A stretch of DNA of 64,000 bases, taken from NCBI RefSeq assembly GCF_023078275.1, contig NC_062996.1, positions 2,170,001-2,234,000 on the forward strand, read 5' to 3'. Under the pieces are notes generated by a model. It was given only the letters and a program-made list of their open reading frames with translations. It was not told the DNA's origin and did no database searches. Below, piece after piece: positions 1 through 11,761 of the stretch; within the stretch, counting starts at the first letter, position 1; the number at the start of each line of letters is the position of its first letter. The DNA comes from Leguminivora glycinivorella (Eukaryota > Arthropoda > Insecta > Lepidoptera > Tortricidae). Both the position numbers and the translations under genes were made by a program.

Positions 1-108
1 TTTAGTTCAAATTGCGAGTACAATTATTTTTGTATTTGTAAATGGATTAGTTAATAAGGTGATCGTCTTCCGTTTAAGTATTATATTCGTAAGAGTTACA
101 ATAGTATT

Positions 109-230
109 TTGTGCAACAAGGGAGGTAAGGGGGATTTTGTCAACGAGTGTTAATAACTCGCGACAGCCGCAGGCTGGAGAGAGTTATAGACACGAGTTTA
201 CAAAATTCTTACCTCCTGAGTTACACACAA
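109..230. repeat. Inverted-repeat element, family shared with 33263-33384
   Basis: The ends (TTGTGCAACAAGG-like left, TTACACACAA right) are imperfect inverted repeats. A second copy with the same ends and a similar centre lies at 33263-33384. Two copies with matched termini indicate a small non-autonomous mobile element. Confidence 0.6.
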
Positions 231-1430
231 TATTTTTCATCACATTTGAGAGGAAAACACAGAGAAAAAAAATCATAAGGCAAAACCTTCAATGAATGGC
301 GTTGTTGTACTGCCCGTTGTTATGGCAACGCGGTCAAGCGCAAATCGAGATGGTCGTCACAATTAATTTCAAACAACATTGCAAAAAAACACAATTGAAA
401 AAAAAAACCTTGGCTGATTGAAAGTATTGAAACATCATACTTTGCCTGAAGTATTGTACGGATTGTACCTATGAGATTTTAAAACTAAATCCATTACTTC
501 CTTGGGAATAAAATAGTACATTATTCTTCAGTACACGTAGACGCAATGAGACTTTTAAACAGCAAATGTGATGAAAACGATATTGTTTAAACTTTTCTAT
601 TTTCTAGTTACTCAGCTTATATTAGCTTAGTTGTCGAAACACCTTTAGTCTTTTGAACATCTGATAATTCTAAAGTAAGGACGCCAAGTAAGAATAATTC
701 GGTACATTGATTGCGCACAAATATTCTTGTCTTGGTCATGATGCTATAATACTGAATAGGGCAGCAAAGTAGAGAAATGGGGATGTGAATCAATCAATGT
801 ACAAATTCTTCGTCCTTCCTTTAGAAATAGTCTTGTTTTTGTGCTAGTGTTACTAACGCAGAAATCATTGATTGCAAATGTGTTATTCCATCGTAAAAGG
901 GTCCTCATGCTCATTACTTTTACCTATGAACTCCACAAATGTTTGTAATCAATAATTTACCCAAAATATCTACCTGTATTTACTTACTGATTGATCAGTT
1001 TTTGCCAAGTTAACAAAATACGATTAGTCAAAATTGAATGTCAATAACGTTTGATAATGATTTATTTTGTAAGTATCGTTAAACTATTACCTTAACAACT
1101 CTTTTATTTAGGTTGATAAAAAAATCCGCCTGCCAGTTCTATATTAAAAATGTGTTATTAAAAATTCGATAGATCCGAATCTTTTACATATTTTATGTGG
1201 AATCTAAATTACTCAATATTGTATATTTATTAATTTTCTTTAAGTTATGATCTGAACAAAAATATGTTTGTATTTATTATAGTATTTTAAAAATACAGAT
1301 TACAATGTAACTTGAGTTGTGCGAAGGATATTTTGAATAGCATTATTATGTAATTCCATATGTTTGTATGTAAGAAGCGTTACTATTAGCCTTCTAAGTT
1401 AATACTCTTAGCCCTAAGGACCTGTATATC

Positions 1431-1564
1431 AGTGGCGGGGCGTGAACATTTTCGTTGGTAAAACCGGAGGGGTTTTTGGCATCTGTTTTGTATGGACTTC
1501 TAACAGATACTAGATAATTTTAGGGAACCCGTTGGGAATCGATTTGTATCGACGCTCCGCCACT
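1431..1564. mobile_element. MITE-like element
   Basis: The left end AGTGGCGGGGCGT is the near-perfect reverse complement of the right end ACGCTCCGCCACT. At about 134 bp with no reading frame it fits a miniature inverted-repeat transposable element. Its superfamily is not assigned. Confidence 0.65.
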
Positions 1565-1654
1565 GCTGTATATGTATAACAGCTAGTACGGTTTATAAAT
1601 ATACGTACTAAAGTTTTACTTGTTTGTTTTATTGACAGGCCACCTCTCTAATAG

Positions 1655-1765
1655 AATTTATTTCTTTAAACTTTATTGCACAAAAGAACAACTTAATGTA
1701 CAAAAGGCGAATTTAAAGCCACTAGGCATTCTCTACCAGTCATCCTTTGGGCAAAGCAGAAGATT
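1655..1765 (-). repeat. LINE 3'-tail-like fragment
   Basis: It contains ACTTTATTGCACAAAA followed by a region resembling 7979-8100 and, more weakly, 61960-62100. The TTTATTG motif is a reversed poly-A signal, so this probably is the 3' end of a minus-oriented non-LTR element. No coding sequence remains. Confidence 0.4.
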
Positions 1766-2146
1766 GTAGGCGGTGCATTAAGAGACCAATTTTGAAATAT
1801 CAATCAAAACCTTAGACATATAATATATTATCGTACATGCAATTACATACTATTTTTACATAAATAACGATAGGTTATATTAGTTATACTCATATATATA
1901 TAAATATAATAGAGATATATTAGAAAAAACACAAGAACGGTTAAATAAACTTAAGTCTACGGTATTCAAGGAAATACCTAGTTAGATTTATTTTAAGTAA
2001 AATCAAACAGCAAAAGAAAAACAAAGAGAGTCAATTTCCGCATACATGATGTTTAACCCTATGGTTATAAACTATGTTTAAAAACAGCCAGAATTCCTGA
2101 CCGATTTTTTAGCTTATTGTGCTTTTCTTCGAGTCTGAGATATGTC

Positions 2147-2398
2147 ATTTCTGCTGTAATATGCAATATACAGCACATTACACGATTTTTAAATACCATG
2201 AACTCAAGGTTTTATTCACCTCTTGAAGAAAATATTGATAAATTAATTTGTTAGGTTTATACAAATTAATTTATCAATATTTTCTTCCACGAACGCTAGT
2301 TACAGTGTTTAATGAACAGAAAGAGGTGAATAAAACCTTGAGTTCATGGTATTTACAAAAAGTGTAATGTGCTTTATATTGCATATTACAGCAGAAAT
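2147..2398. repeat. Long inverted repeat able to form a hairpin
   Basis: Two arms of over 100 bp are reverse complements (from TTTCTGCTGTAATATG at the left to CATATTACAGCAGAAA at the right). The right arm carries about 37 extra bases beginning CACGAACGCTAG. The loop is about 10 bases. It looks like an old MITE or a fold-back element. Confidence 0.75.
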
Positions 2399-2419
2399 TA
2401 AGTTACAGCTACAACTAAA

Positions 2420-2580
2420 GGTTTCCCCAAATCTATCGACGAGGAATCTGCTCTAGCCGACCACTAATCGCTCGTCATTATGAAAACATTTACGCGTCGG
2501 AGAGCCAAACCGCATGCGTGCGCATGTCCATACTAACGAACTATTTTTGGTCGGCGAAAGCGATGGATTTGGGGAGACCC
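2420..2580. mobile_element. MITE-like element upstream of the first zinc-finger exon
   Basis: The left end GGTTTCCCCAAATCTATCG is inverted at the right end as CGATGGATTTGGGGAGACC. It lies about 360 bp before the acceptor of exon 2939-3987. No reading frame is present. Confidence 0.6.
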
Positions 2581-2938
2581 TAGGAGTCCTGTCAATATCG
2601 TTAGGCTACTGTGAAGTGAAAGTGATTAAATGTAGTTATCTTTACTTTGCTCTTTGATGTGTGATTAACCGCACGACCCATAGATATTGAAGCTTAGATA
2701 ACGCTCCTTCGTCATTGATTTTATATTGGAAGCAAGATGTCTTACTTGACTCAGTGTTCTGTGGCCTCTAGATGGGACTGAGATTGTCCACAGCGCGCCG
2801 TCATCTGGATCCGTCTTGAGCTTTGTTTCCCAACAATAACCTTCGCCTCCATTGTAATCCGTCACCATCCTACTGTGGACGAGACCGTTTCAATATCCAA
2901 AATGGAGAATACTAAGCAAAGCTCTCGTTTGGTTGCAG

Positions 2939-3987
2939 GTTCGAAATACCTGTCGCGACTCAACGATACCAAACCAGAAGCTCGATGGACGGTCGACACC
3001 AAACGGAGAAATATCGAGACCGTCCTCTTGTACAGCAACGTCATACCCTTTATCTGGCACCGCGGCAAATACAAATGCTTCATCTGCATGGACACGCAGC
3101 GAAACCCCAACGAAATACTCTGCCACTACGAAACTCACGACTGCGTCAACTTGCCCGTAGCCGTCAAGAAGTACACTCAGCGACGCGGCAACGGCGAGGC
3201 GGCCATCAAAGTTGAAATCACTGATCTACACTGCAAGCTATGCTCGGCCAATTTGCAGGACCTCGACGAACTCATACATCATCTGGTAGACAGTCATGAC
3301 GTCGAATACGATCTCGCCATACCCAACTGTTTCCTCCCCTTCCGACTCACCTCAATGCCCACCTGCGGCACTTGCGACCAACGATTCGATCTCTTCGAAT
3401 ACCTCTTGCGACACGCAAACAGAGAACATCTAAAACACAGCTTCATCTGCGAATTGTGCGGGAAAAGCTTCTTCTCCGAACGCTATTACTCTGTACACTT
3501 AAAATATTTCCACAAGGAAGGAGGATACGAGTGTGAATACTGTGACATAACCTTCACCTCTAACCCGAAGAAGATTCTCCACGAGCAAACCGTCCATCAA
3601 GCCAAACTGTACAAGTGCTCGTTGTGTAACGAGACTTTGAGGAGTTTTTACTTAAGGAACGTGCATTTATCTGAAGTGCACGGGGTGGAGGACAAGAGGA
3701 TCAAATGCCCGCAATGTCCGAAAGTGTTTCCTCAGGATAACATAATGGTGCGGCACCTGAAGCGTGTGCACCAAAAGGTCAAGGAAAACATATGCCCGGT
3801 GTGTGGGGACCAGTTCTTCGAGAGCTACCAGATGAAGATCCACCTGAAGGCGCACACAGGACGAAAGGAGTTCAGCTGTGATACTTGCGGAAAAACTTTT
3901 ATGCGGAACTCGTACCTCACGAAGCATATTAAACTGTATCATTCCAAGTCAGATGTGCAAGATGAGGATAAACTTGAGTCAACGTGA
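2939..3987 (+). CDS. Alternative 3'-terminal exon 1: C2H2 zinc-finger module (9 fingers)
   Basis: The exon is taken to start after the acceptor TTGCAG at 2933-2938, because the frame enters with two bases (GT) that complete a split codon, as in all eight sister exons. It encodes 348 residues. C2H2 fingers lie at about residues 46-66, 98-119, 142-163, 170-191, 198-219, 226-247, 256-277, 285-305 and 313-334. Most of the first seven have H-x4-H spacing; the eighth has H-x3-H. Just before finger 1 is the family motif YSNVIPFIW, and between fingers 2 and 3 the motif CFLPFRL. The last two fingers are joined by a TGEKP-like linker (HTGRKEF), so they probably read DNA classically. The tail is acidic. 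AATAAA occurs at 4284-4289. The upstream frame is open to 2875, which is best read as intron. It probably is a nuclear DNA-binding isoform tail; its target is unknown. Confidence 0.88.
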
Positions 3988-4822
3988 ACGTCATACACAC
4001 GCACAGAAGCAGAATAGATGCGTTTGTAAAATCTTATACTTCTTACAATTAAAAAGTTATAACGTTTTTACCTATATCGTTTCATTTCTACTGTTAGAAC
4101 TAGTATTATTTTAGATAGAATTACTTCCATTTTTGCATAGATAGGTACAATACACGACGATAGATAGGTATATACACGAGCCACCGAGTAACTTTAATGC
4201 ATATTGGTCTTCAATTTTGATTCATAACGGCATACCTATGATGTGTGCTGATATCGCTTACAAACGTTTATTCACGTAGATTTAATAAAGCTAGGACCAA
4301 AGGTAATTTTATTGCTTTAGTGACACGTACAATTTTAAACTACTGCCAGTTAGTCGAAAATAGCAACCATAAATGCGCCTGGCGACTCTATTCTTCTCGT
4401 TATCGAACAAAAGAAAGACCTTCTCGTAAACTATTCAATAGCATTGAGCTACCTAAAACTAAAAACGACTGTGACCCTTTTTTTTGACGGAGTGGGAATG
4501 CAGTTACGCACGATGTGTGGGACTCGCCGTTTCTTTCCCCTCCCCTAGCGAGAGGGGGGAAACTTGGCCCTACACACCAGCAGCGGCTGCTCCATACAAG
4601 TCGATTCCCACCGGCTTGCCTAAAATTGATTACAAGTAAACGCTACTGCTACACACTAAACCCATTCCGGCGTGTCATCCTTTCTGTCGTTCGTGAGGGC
4701 GCGCTGGGATCGATGTATGTTCATCATGTCATTCACCACTGCGCCCTCCGGCAAACTGTGAAGTTCCCCTAACCCGGACTAAGAAGAAGAAGGCGACAAT
4801 AAACGCTGCGCTTTCTTTACAG
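3988..4822 (+). other. 3' UTR and spacer between terminal exons 1 and 2
   Basis: The spacer holds a candidate poly-A signal AATAAA at 4284-4289 and ends in the polypyrimidine acceptor CTTTCTTTACAG at 4811-4822. The frames at 4245-4487 and 4515-4772 show no domain and no acceptor in the shared phase, so I do not call them. Confidence 0.5.
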
Positions 4823-5853
4823 ATGTCCAACCAAAGGAAAACAAGCAGCAGAAAACCGCGCTCCGGCGCTACAAACTCTCTCTTATTCGGCGGAACGTGC
4901 ATATCGTGCTAGAGTACGGCAACGTCACGCCCTTCATGTGGGCGCGCTCCACCTACCTCTGCTTTTATTGCAAGCAGCCCGCCACCAACCCCGATGAACT
5001 CAAACACCACATAGAGGCCATGCACCAGTTCCTCGACCTCGACCAAATACTCAACATGAGGATATCAACCACGTGGGACAGCGAGTTGCCCGTCAAGCTC
5101 GACGTCACAGACATCTCCTGCAAGCTCTGCATACAACCCATCTCCGACTTACAAGGACTCATCGACCATCTCATCCAAGTTCACGACGCAGATTATAACA
5201 CTTCCATAAAAGACTGTCTTTTCTCCTTCGAGCTCGGCAACGAAAAAGTCACCTGCCCGATCTGTAACATCCAATTCAACTACTTCGAATACCTCCTCAG
5301 ACACGCGAATAAAAATCACCTCAACCACGACTTCATGTGCTCGGTTTGTGGAAAATCTTTCCATCGCAAAAACGCTCTTTTGACCCATTTCAACGACTAC
5401 CACAAAGAAGGCGGCTACCCTTGCGATATATGTGGCCTTATATGCACTACAGCCGCGAGACGGTACAATCATAAGAAAAACTACCATCTAATCGACCATT
5501 TGAAGTGTCCTTACTGTCCTGAGATATCTAAAAGTAAATATTACAAGAATCTTCACTTGGCGACTGTTCACGGCGAAGAGAAATGTCGCAGCGAATGCCC
5601 TCACTGCCAAAAGTTGTTTCCGCAGAAAGGGATAATGCTGGCTCATGTCCGTAGAGTACATTACAAGGAGAGGAACGTAGAATGCGAAGTCTGTAGGTAC
5701 AAGTTCTTCAACAAGGCGCACTTGGACGCGCATATGGTGAAACACACGGGCGGTCAGATGTACACGTGTGATGTCTGTGGCAAGGCTTATTTGAGGAAGA
5801 GTACCCTGAAAGCTCATTTGAAGAGGCACGTTGGGGGACGCATAAAAGTTTAA
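4823..5853 (+). CDS. Alternative 3'-terminal exon 2: C2H2 zinc-finger module (9 fingers)
   Basis: The exon starts after CTTTCTTTACAG with bases AT completing a split codon, then 342 residues. The first ATG (4897) lies inside the conserved block, so the true coding start of this exon is the acceptor. It has nine C2H2 fingers in the shared order. Finger 1 is introduced by YGNVTPFMW and begins CFYC; finger 3 carries the EYLLRHAN helix also found in exons 1 and 3; fingers 7 and 8 are linked by RRVHYKERNVEC. Finger 9 helix reads LRKSTLKAH. It is closest to exons 1 and 3, so this trio probably arose by tandem duplication. AATAAA occurs at 6193-6198. It probably is a sequence-specific nuclear DNA-binding domain with unknown target. 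Confidence 0.9.
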
Positions 5854-6603
5854 TTGTTTTTACAGTTCGAAAATTATGAAAATCATTCCTTTAGGTCGGA
5901 AATTATGTACAGTGGCTTACTAAAATATTAATGTTTCTAAACGCACTTACTATACGTAAGTAGTAATGTAACAAGTCAATTCACGAAATTAAAACTAGCC
6001 TTAATATTTACATAGACAATCTGTATCTATCTTTTTCGACTTTCAGTCGGTCGGCACTATTAATCAGTATTTTCATCTTTGAGTGTTAAGTCTTAGGGAC
6101 TTTTTTATTATTTAATGAAGCGAAATATATTTCGATTTTACGAGAAAAGTTTCTCCTGTTAGTATGCATTTTTAATTGAGTTAAAACAAGTCAATAAATT
6201 TCGCTTTAGGGCGGTTTTCTATAGATAATGAGTTGACTATAGAGTATCGTTTAAAATTTTAAATCATTTTGCATATTACGTGATTGTAGCTTTTAATAAT
6301 CCACCTACTTTAAGAATTTTGTTGCCAAATAAATATAAAAATAATAAAAATGTTTTTTTATTCTTTAGCACATAAACTGTTTACAGTAGCAGGGTAGATG
6401 TCTCTTTTTAAGTATCTGAAGATACTTGTGATAAGAGAAATATATTCATATCATTTACTTTTTTCACTACTTCATCCCCGCTATGCGCAGCCAAACCTAC
6501 TACAGTAAGCATACACGATTTTTTTTAAAAGACAAAACAAATGACGAGCGAAGGGCAGTGGGACAAAATGATGAAACGCTAAATACGACCCGTTTCTTTG
6601 CAG
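5854..6603 (+). other. 3' UTR and spacer between terminal exons 2 and 3
   Basis: This AT-rich stretch has candidate poly-A signals at 6193-6198 and around 6327, and ends in the acceptor TTTCTTTGCAG at 6593-6603. I see no gene and no clear mobile element. Confidence 0.5.
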
Positions 6604-7850
6604 GTGCAAAAATCAGTTCAGTGGAGGATAAACATAAGAAAATGGAAATCAAACGTAAACAGTTGATCAAACGGCGGAACGTAGAGTACGTCCTCCAGTA
6701 CGGGAACGTGACGCCCTTCTTATGGTATAAGGGCAAGTACCGATGCTTTTACTGCACCGAGCCTATGAAAAACCCGGAAATATTGCGAGAACACACCGCT
6801 AAAGTTCACCAGTTCGCCAACTTAGAACTCGCCGTGTTCGATCGGACAAAAGACAATCGAAACAAAGACGCGGCCATCAAGATAGATGTCACCGGTATCT
6901 CGTGCAAGCTCTGCCCCCAGCCGGTACCCAACCTCGAGCAACTCATCTCCCATCTCATCATCGGCCACGACGCAGAGTATGACGTCAGCGTCCCCAACTG
7001 CCTCCTGCCCTTCCAACTCGACAAGGACAACCCCTCCTGTCCCACATGCAACATGAAGTTCGTCTTCTTCGAGTACTTACTCCGACACGCTAACAAATAC
7101 CACTTGTCACATGAGTACATCTGTGACGTATGCGGCACAAGCTTCCAAGGAGAAAACCATCTAAAAATGCACCACAGATACTACCATAGGGAAGGCGGAT
7201 ACACATGCGACTATTGCGACGTCAGCTTAACAACTCTCTCCAAAAAGATTATCCATGAAAAAAATGTCCATATGGTCAATCTACTCAAATGCCCCCACTG
7301 CCCTGAAACTTTCAAAAGTCCTTATTTCAAAAAGCTGCATTTAGCCAACGTTCACGGAGTCGAAGAGTTAAAGATTAAATGTCAGTACTGTCCTAAAGTA
7401 TTCCCACAGGAAAGCATCATGTCTCGACATATGAGGCGAGTTCATTTAAGAGAACGAAATGTGGAATGTGAGGTGTGCGGTGAAAAGTTCTTCGGTCCTT
7501 ACGACGTGAAGCTTCATATGCTGAAACACAGCGGGGAGAAAGCGTTCATCTGCTCCGTTTGCGGAAAGAAGTTCTCTAAAAAGAGCAATTTAAATTCCCA
7601 CTCCGCTATGCATACTGGCAAGAAAGCATATACCTGCAATATATGTAATAAAGCTTTCGCGTATCATACTAACCTTTCCATGCATATGAAGAGCATGCAT
7701 CAGAGCACAGAGTCGAACGAACACATGAAAGAAGAGATGGTGACAGAAGTTCCGGTATCTGAGGTCGTGGAGGTGGTGTACGCGCAGCACGAGTTTATTC
7801 CTGAGGGCTTAGAGGGCGCTGAAGTGGTCGGGACGTATGTTGTCCAATAA
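6604..7850 (+). CDS. Alternative 3'-terminal exon 3: C2H2 zinc-finger module (10 fingers) with acidic tail
   Basis: The acceptor TTTCTTTGCAG ends at 6603 and bases GT complete a split codon, followed by 414 residues, the longest of the set. It has ten C2H2 fingers: the nine of the common plan plus an extra C-terminal one beginning YTCNIC. The last linkers, HSGEKAF and HTGKKAY, are near the classical TGEKP form. A C-terminal tail of about 50 residues rich in Glu and Val (EVVEVVYAQHEF) follows the fingers and could be a protein-contact segment. AATAAA at 7908-7913 lies 58 bases after the stop. The frame is also open upstream to an ATG at 6483, but that part spells the intron's pyrimidine tract and is probably not translated. 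Confidence 0.9.
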
Positions 7851-7907
7851 GGGAATCGTGGTTTCGGATGTATATTTGTGTTGCTGTACTATATTTAATT
7901 ATGGTTT

Positions 7908-7913
7908 AATAAA
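7908..7913 (+). promoter_or_regulatory. Poly-A signal of terminal exon 3
   Basis: A canonical AATAAA lies 58 bases after the exon's stop codon. Its closeness supports this exon being a true transcript end. Confidence 0.65.
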
Positions 7914-7978
7914 TATCGCTTTTAATAATGTTTTATTTTAGAGACGGTCGAAAATTCTGCCAGGATAATTTAGTAGTA

Positions 7979-8100
7979 GTAAAACACTTTATTGCACAAA
8001 ACAAATAAAGTACAAAGAATATAATAAGAGTGTACAAAGGCGATCTGATCGCTTTAAGGGATCTCTTCCAGCTAAGCTTCGAGCAACTGAGAAATACATA
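7979..8100 (-). repeat. LINE 3'-tail-like fragment
   Basis: It begins AAACACTTTATTGCACAAAA and resembles 1655-1765. It is probably the 3' end of a minus-oriented non-LTR element; no coding part remains. Confidence 0.4.
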
Positions 8101-8554
8101 TATAATATATTTGGCACTAGTTAATTTACTAAATGGTTACCTATAGGGACATGAGAGAAAGAGAGGAGAATACTAACTAAGCAAGTAAATACAATATCTA
8201 GAAAACTTTCTTTGACTCACACAACAATAACACCCACTTGGATAGTTTTTTATTTATTAATTAATATTATGAATGGGCTTACTCTTGGCCACAGATTAGC
8301 CAAAGGCTGGCCTCGTATGGTGTGAGTACTCCCAATTGCATTCTCTAAGTACTTCTTAAAATTTTTAATACATACTGAAATTTCTAGTCTAGCGAACGAC
8401 ATAATCGCTTACGCTCTCTTTACCTCGCTTCAGTATTGGCGCGATTTAGATCTATAAACGATATTACCGTAGACGATTGCGACGTTGGGTTGGTATCCAG
8501 ATGTAGTCGACTTTAGATTTCGCTAACTTCAAACGATTTTTTCATGGCGTCTAA

Positions 8555-8600
8555 TTTTTAACCCCCGACGCAAAAACGAAGGGGTGTTATAAGTTTGACG

Positions 8601-8671
<71 letters not shown>

Positions 8672-8838
8672 GTGTGTGTCTGTCTGTGGCATCGTAACTC
8701 CCGAACGGATGAACCGATTTTGATTTAGTTTTTTTTGTCTGAAAGCTGAGTTAGTCGGGAGTGTTCTTAGCCATGTTTCATGAAAATCGGTCCACTATGT
8801 CACGGTCGGGGGTTTTTTCAAAATTTTAATTTTTATTA
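8555..8838 (-). repeat. Interspersed repeat family A with (TCTG)n core
   Basis: The unit begins TTTTTAACCCCCGACGC and ends near TTCAAAATTTTAATTTT. It holds a long TCTG microsatellite at about 8600-8690. Other copies lie at 21527-21793 and 26761-27022 (opposite orientation), 30133-30350, and in part 47256-47340. The conserved flanks around a length-variable tetranucleotide core suggest a mobile element that carries its own microsatellite. Confidence 0.75.
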
Positions 8839-9093
8839 AAATAAGTTAACGTATTGATACACATCACATCACTCGCGCGACAGATAGCCAGTTGGTCTTA
8901 ATTTTAAGCACCACCCATACAGGGGCAGCCAGGATAGTCGCTAGTGTTAAGATAAGACACCTAACTACATTCTAAACTCTACATCTAATCTACCAGTTAT
9001 TCAACTACTAAAGTGACTCAACCTTGTGCATCAACATACGGATGTCTTCCCCACAGCGTTACCAACCCGTAAAATGGACTCCTCTCTTTCCAG

Positions 9094-10181
9094 GCACCAA
9101 GCGAAGGAGGGCATACGACACTTATTTGGAACGGCTCAGTACTGTCCGCCAGAACATTCTCTACCTGCTGCGCTACGGTAACGCACTGCCCTTCCACTGG
9201 AACACTAAGGGGTTCAGCTGTTTCTACTGCTCCAAGTCTATGAAAGACTGCGACACTTTAAGGGAACATACGCTGACCAAGCATACAAACGTTGATCTAG
9301 AAACTTTTATACCCCAGAGAATATTAACCAAAAATGTACCAGTGAAAATAGATGTAACAGATTTAGCGTGCAAAGAGTGCGTTGAACCTCTTAGCAGCGT
9401 AGAAGAGCTGATAGCACACATTATATCCATCCACGGAGAATTATACGACAACTCAGCCGGAGTCTGCGTTTTTCCCTTCATCCTAAACAAGGATATCATG
9501 CAGTGCGTCTTATGCGAGAACAGATATGACAACTTCCCGTCTATGGTCACACACATGTATAAGGAACATATAACTCATCATTCCATTTGCCAAGTGTGCG
9601 GACTTAGCTTCATAGACAAAGTGCGCCTCTCTAGACACATAAACAACTGCCATCTAGGTCACAAATGCAAGATTTGTGACAAAATTTTCGATGCCTCCCA
9701 CAAACTAGATAGACACAAGGAAAGGATCCACGGACAAACTAAAACGCATGAATGTAATTTATGTAGCGCGAAGTTCGACAACGATTACCAGGTTAAAGTA
9801 CATCTAGGAAAAGTGCATAATGTTGAGAAGTATAGAATTAAGTGCGAGCACTGTCCAAAGATTTGTACGACTAAAGGAGCGATGTTGCTCCACGCGCAGT
9901 CTATGCACTCCGATGTTAGATATGAATGTGATCTTTGCGAGTACAAGACGGCTATAAAATGGATGATAAAGCTTCACAAACGCAAGCACTTCGGGGAGAG
10001 AGAGTACGCGTGTAGCATTTGCGACAGGCTGTTCGGAAGGTCGAGCAATCTGCGCGCTCACATGAAGGTTCATACGGGGCTGTTCGGGCGCGTGTGCCGC
10101 TGGTGCAAGAAGGGCTTTACTGACTTGGAGACGTTAGAAAAACATGAGAAGGAGTCTCATTATTATAATAATTACGTATAA
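9094..10181 (+). CDS. Alternative 3'-terminal exon 4: C2H2 zinc-finger module (10 fingers)
   Basis: The acceptor CTCTCTTTCCAG ends at 9093 and bases GC complete a split codon, followed by 361 residues. It has ten C2H2 fingers. The common landmarks are all present: YGNALPFHW before finger 1, CFYC, ACKEC in finger 2 and CVFPFIL between fingers 2 and 3. Fingers 3 to 8 are diverged from exons 1-3, and the spacing between fingers 4 and 5 is one residue shorter. Finger 9 helix reads GRSSNLRAH; an extra tenth finger (CRWC) ends the protein. No AATAAA lies close after the stop, because the 3' flank is occupied by two GC-rich palindromic elements. It may be the oldest branch of the exon 1-4 group. Its DNA target is unknown. 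Confidence 0.9.
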
Positions 10182-10250
10182 ATTTCTATATATCCTATAG
10201 GTCACGACAAATTTGCGAGTCATCGTGAACGTTCTATATCCTTTAATTTT

Positions 10251-10409
10251 TAGGGTTCCCCCACATCTAGCGTCTCGCGAGCGTCGCGTCGGGCCAACTG
10301 TATGGAAAAAGACGCCGCATCGACGCGACGTCGACGCGGCGTCAGGTTTTGCCCATACAGTTGGCCCGACGCGACGCTCGCGAGACGCTAGATGTGGGGG
10401 GACCCTTAG
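10251..10409. mobile_element. Near-perfect palindromic MITE, GC-rich
   Basis: Arms of over 50 bp (left end AGGGTTCCCCCACATCTAG, right end CTAGATGTGGGGGGACCCT) are almost exact reverse complements around a short CpG-rich loop. It begins about 70 bases after the stop codon of exon 4, so any transcript of that exon may carry it in the 3' UTR. Confidence 0.8.
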
Positions 10410-10439
10410 AACACCAAAAATATCTAAGGGACTATCTAT

Positions 10440-10740
10440 ACAGAGGCGTCGCACGTCGTAAGACGCGGAACGGACGCAAGCGCCGCGCCGCCCGAGTGTA
10501 ATTTAAAAAACGTCTCCTTTTGTACTCGTATAGGAAAGACTTAAGACGTGCCCCAAGCGACGCGGCGCCACGCCGCCGCCACCGCGCCTCTAGGCGGCGC
10601 GTCTTACGTCTTTCCTATACAAAATGTACTGAATATACGTTTTTTAAATTACACTCAAGCGACGCGGCGCAGGCGTCCGCTCTGCGCCCCACGTCCCTCG
10701 CCGCCCGTGTGTATTTTACGCCTAAGGCGTCGTAACATAG
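10440..10740. mobile_element. Second GC-rich fold-back element
   Basis: Nested inverted repeats: GAGTGTAATTTAAAAAACG at 10494-10512 pairs with its complement at 10638-10656. Inner arms around CGTATAGGAAAGAC also pair, and outer arms rich in GACGCGG extend to about 10740. There is no gene inside. Confidence 0.65.
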
Positions 10741-11640
10741 TCAATATAGTCATGTCCGTTCGCCATGCGAATGATGTTTTTATTTATTACGTAATGCGTT
10801 CAAAAGTTCAGTGAAATTGCGACTTGCGACAGTCGTCGTTCTTTTGAAATATGATACTCTAATCACCAAAACTTATAAAGTAGGTAACTAATAGGCATTT
10901 CACGTGTTTTGGCTTGCTGAACATAAATCTACTTAAATATTTATTTTAGGTAAATGTCTAGAGCAGGACATAATATACTCAACACTCATTTGTCTCAATC
11001 TCATTCTTTATAAACAAGGTTTAAAAACACTTGCGTCGTGGACACCCCTTCCCTTTTTAGAGTTCCGAACCAAAAAGGTACAAAAGGAACCCTTATGGCG
11101 CCGCTCTGTCCGTCCGTCTGTCTGTCTGTCACATTTCTAAATATTCCGAGATCTACTTATGCTATCGATTTGAAATTTGGAATAGTTGTGAACATTGTGA
11201 ACCCTTAGAAATTGAAAGTAGGTATTATTGAAATTGTATTTGAAGTTTGAGGACTTCTATAATGCTGGTGAGAATATGGCAAATTCCCGAATTCTGAAGT
11301 ACAAGTATAAGGTGTTTAGCTGTTTTCTCGTGATTTTTTATATCAGTGACCAGATACCAGTGACTTGTGCTCAGCAGTTTTATTAAGACTTGATGAAATG
11401 ATAAATTGATAATTCATATGTAACTACATATGTGAGATGTCCAAGAGTATTGTATTATTTACAATGGTACATTGCTTTACCTTGCCTTGCCTTGTAGCAA
11501 TCTCTAGTTTTGATTTCTCCAAATCTTAGTTACTTGTCTCTCGTAGGGTGATTTTTTTATTTATTACTATTAGGTACATAAAGTTTCATTAATTTAGTAA
11601 CTTATCTTAATTATTTAGTTACGTAAGTTTTGGCATACCT

Positions 11641-11761
11641 GGGGCCCGTTTCTCGAAAGGTACAAGCCTTGTATTACAAGTGCGCGAACTGTCAAATCGT
11701 ATGGGTTGCCATGGAAACACACTTGTAATACAAGACTTGTACCTTTCGAGAAACGGGCCCC
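11641..11761. mobile_element. Palindromic MITE, family shared with 29272-29357
   Basis: The left end GGGGCCCGTTTCTCGAAAGG and the right end CCTTTCGAGAAACGGGCCCC are exact reverse complements. A shorter relative sits at 29272-29357 inside another element, so the family is mobile. Confidence 0.8.

Larger units (their letters stand above)
1..2938. other. Non-coding stretch upstream of the first zinc-finger exon
   Basis: I see no convincing coding exon here; the small open frame at 59-295 has no recognisable domain and overlaps an inverted-repeat element. The stretch holds two MITE-like elements (109-230 and 1431-1564), a LINE-tail-like segment (about 1655-1765), a hairpin-forming inverted repeat (2147-2398) and a further inverted-repeat element (2420-2580). 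The rest is AT-rich. It is most simply an intron of the zinc-finger locus, because the next exon starts at a splice acceptor and the constant 5' part of the gene is missing from the window. Confidence 0.6.

Noticed and set aside
59..295. 78-residue frame at the left edge as a constant exon of the zinc-finger gene
   Set aside because: It lies over an inverted-repeat element, has no known domain and no matching donor phase.
6483..6603. ATG at 6483 as the start of the third zinc-finger protein (and similar ATGs before exons 1, 4 and 9)
   Set aside because: The translated segment is the intron's pyrimidine tract and differs completely from the other exons; the shared acceptor phase explains the coding start better.
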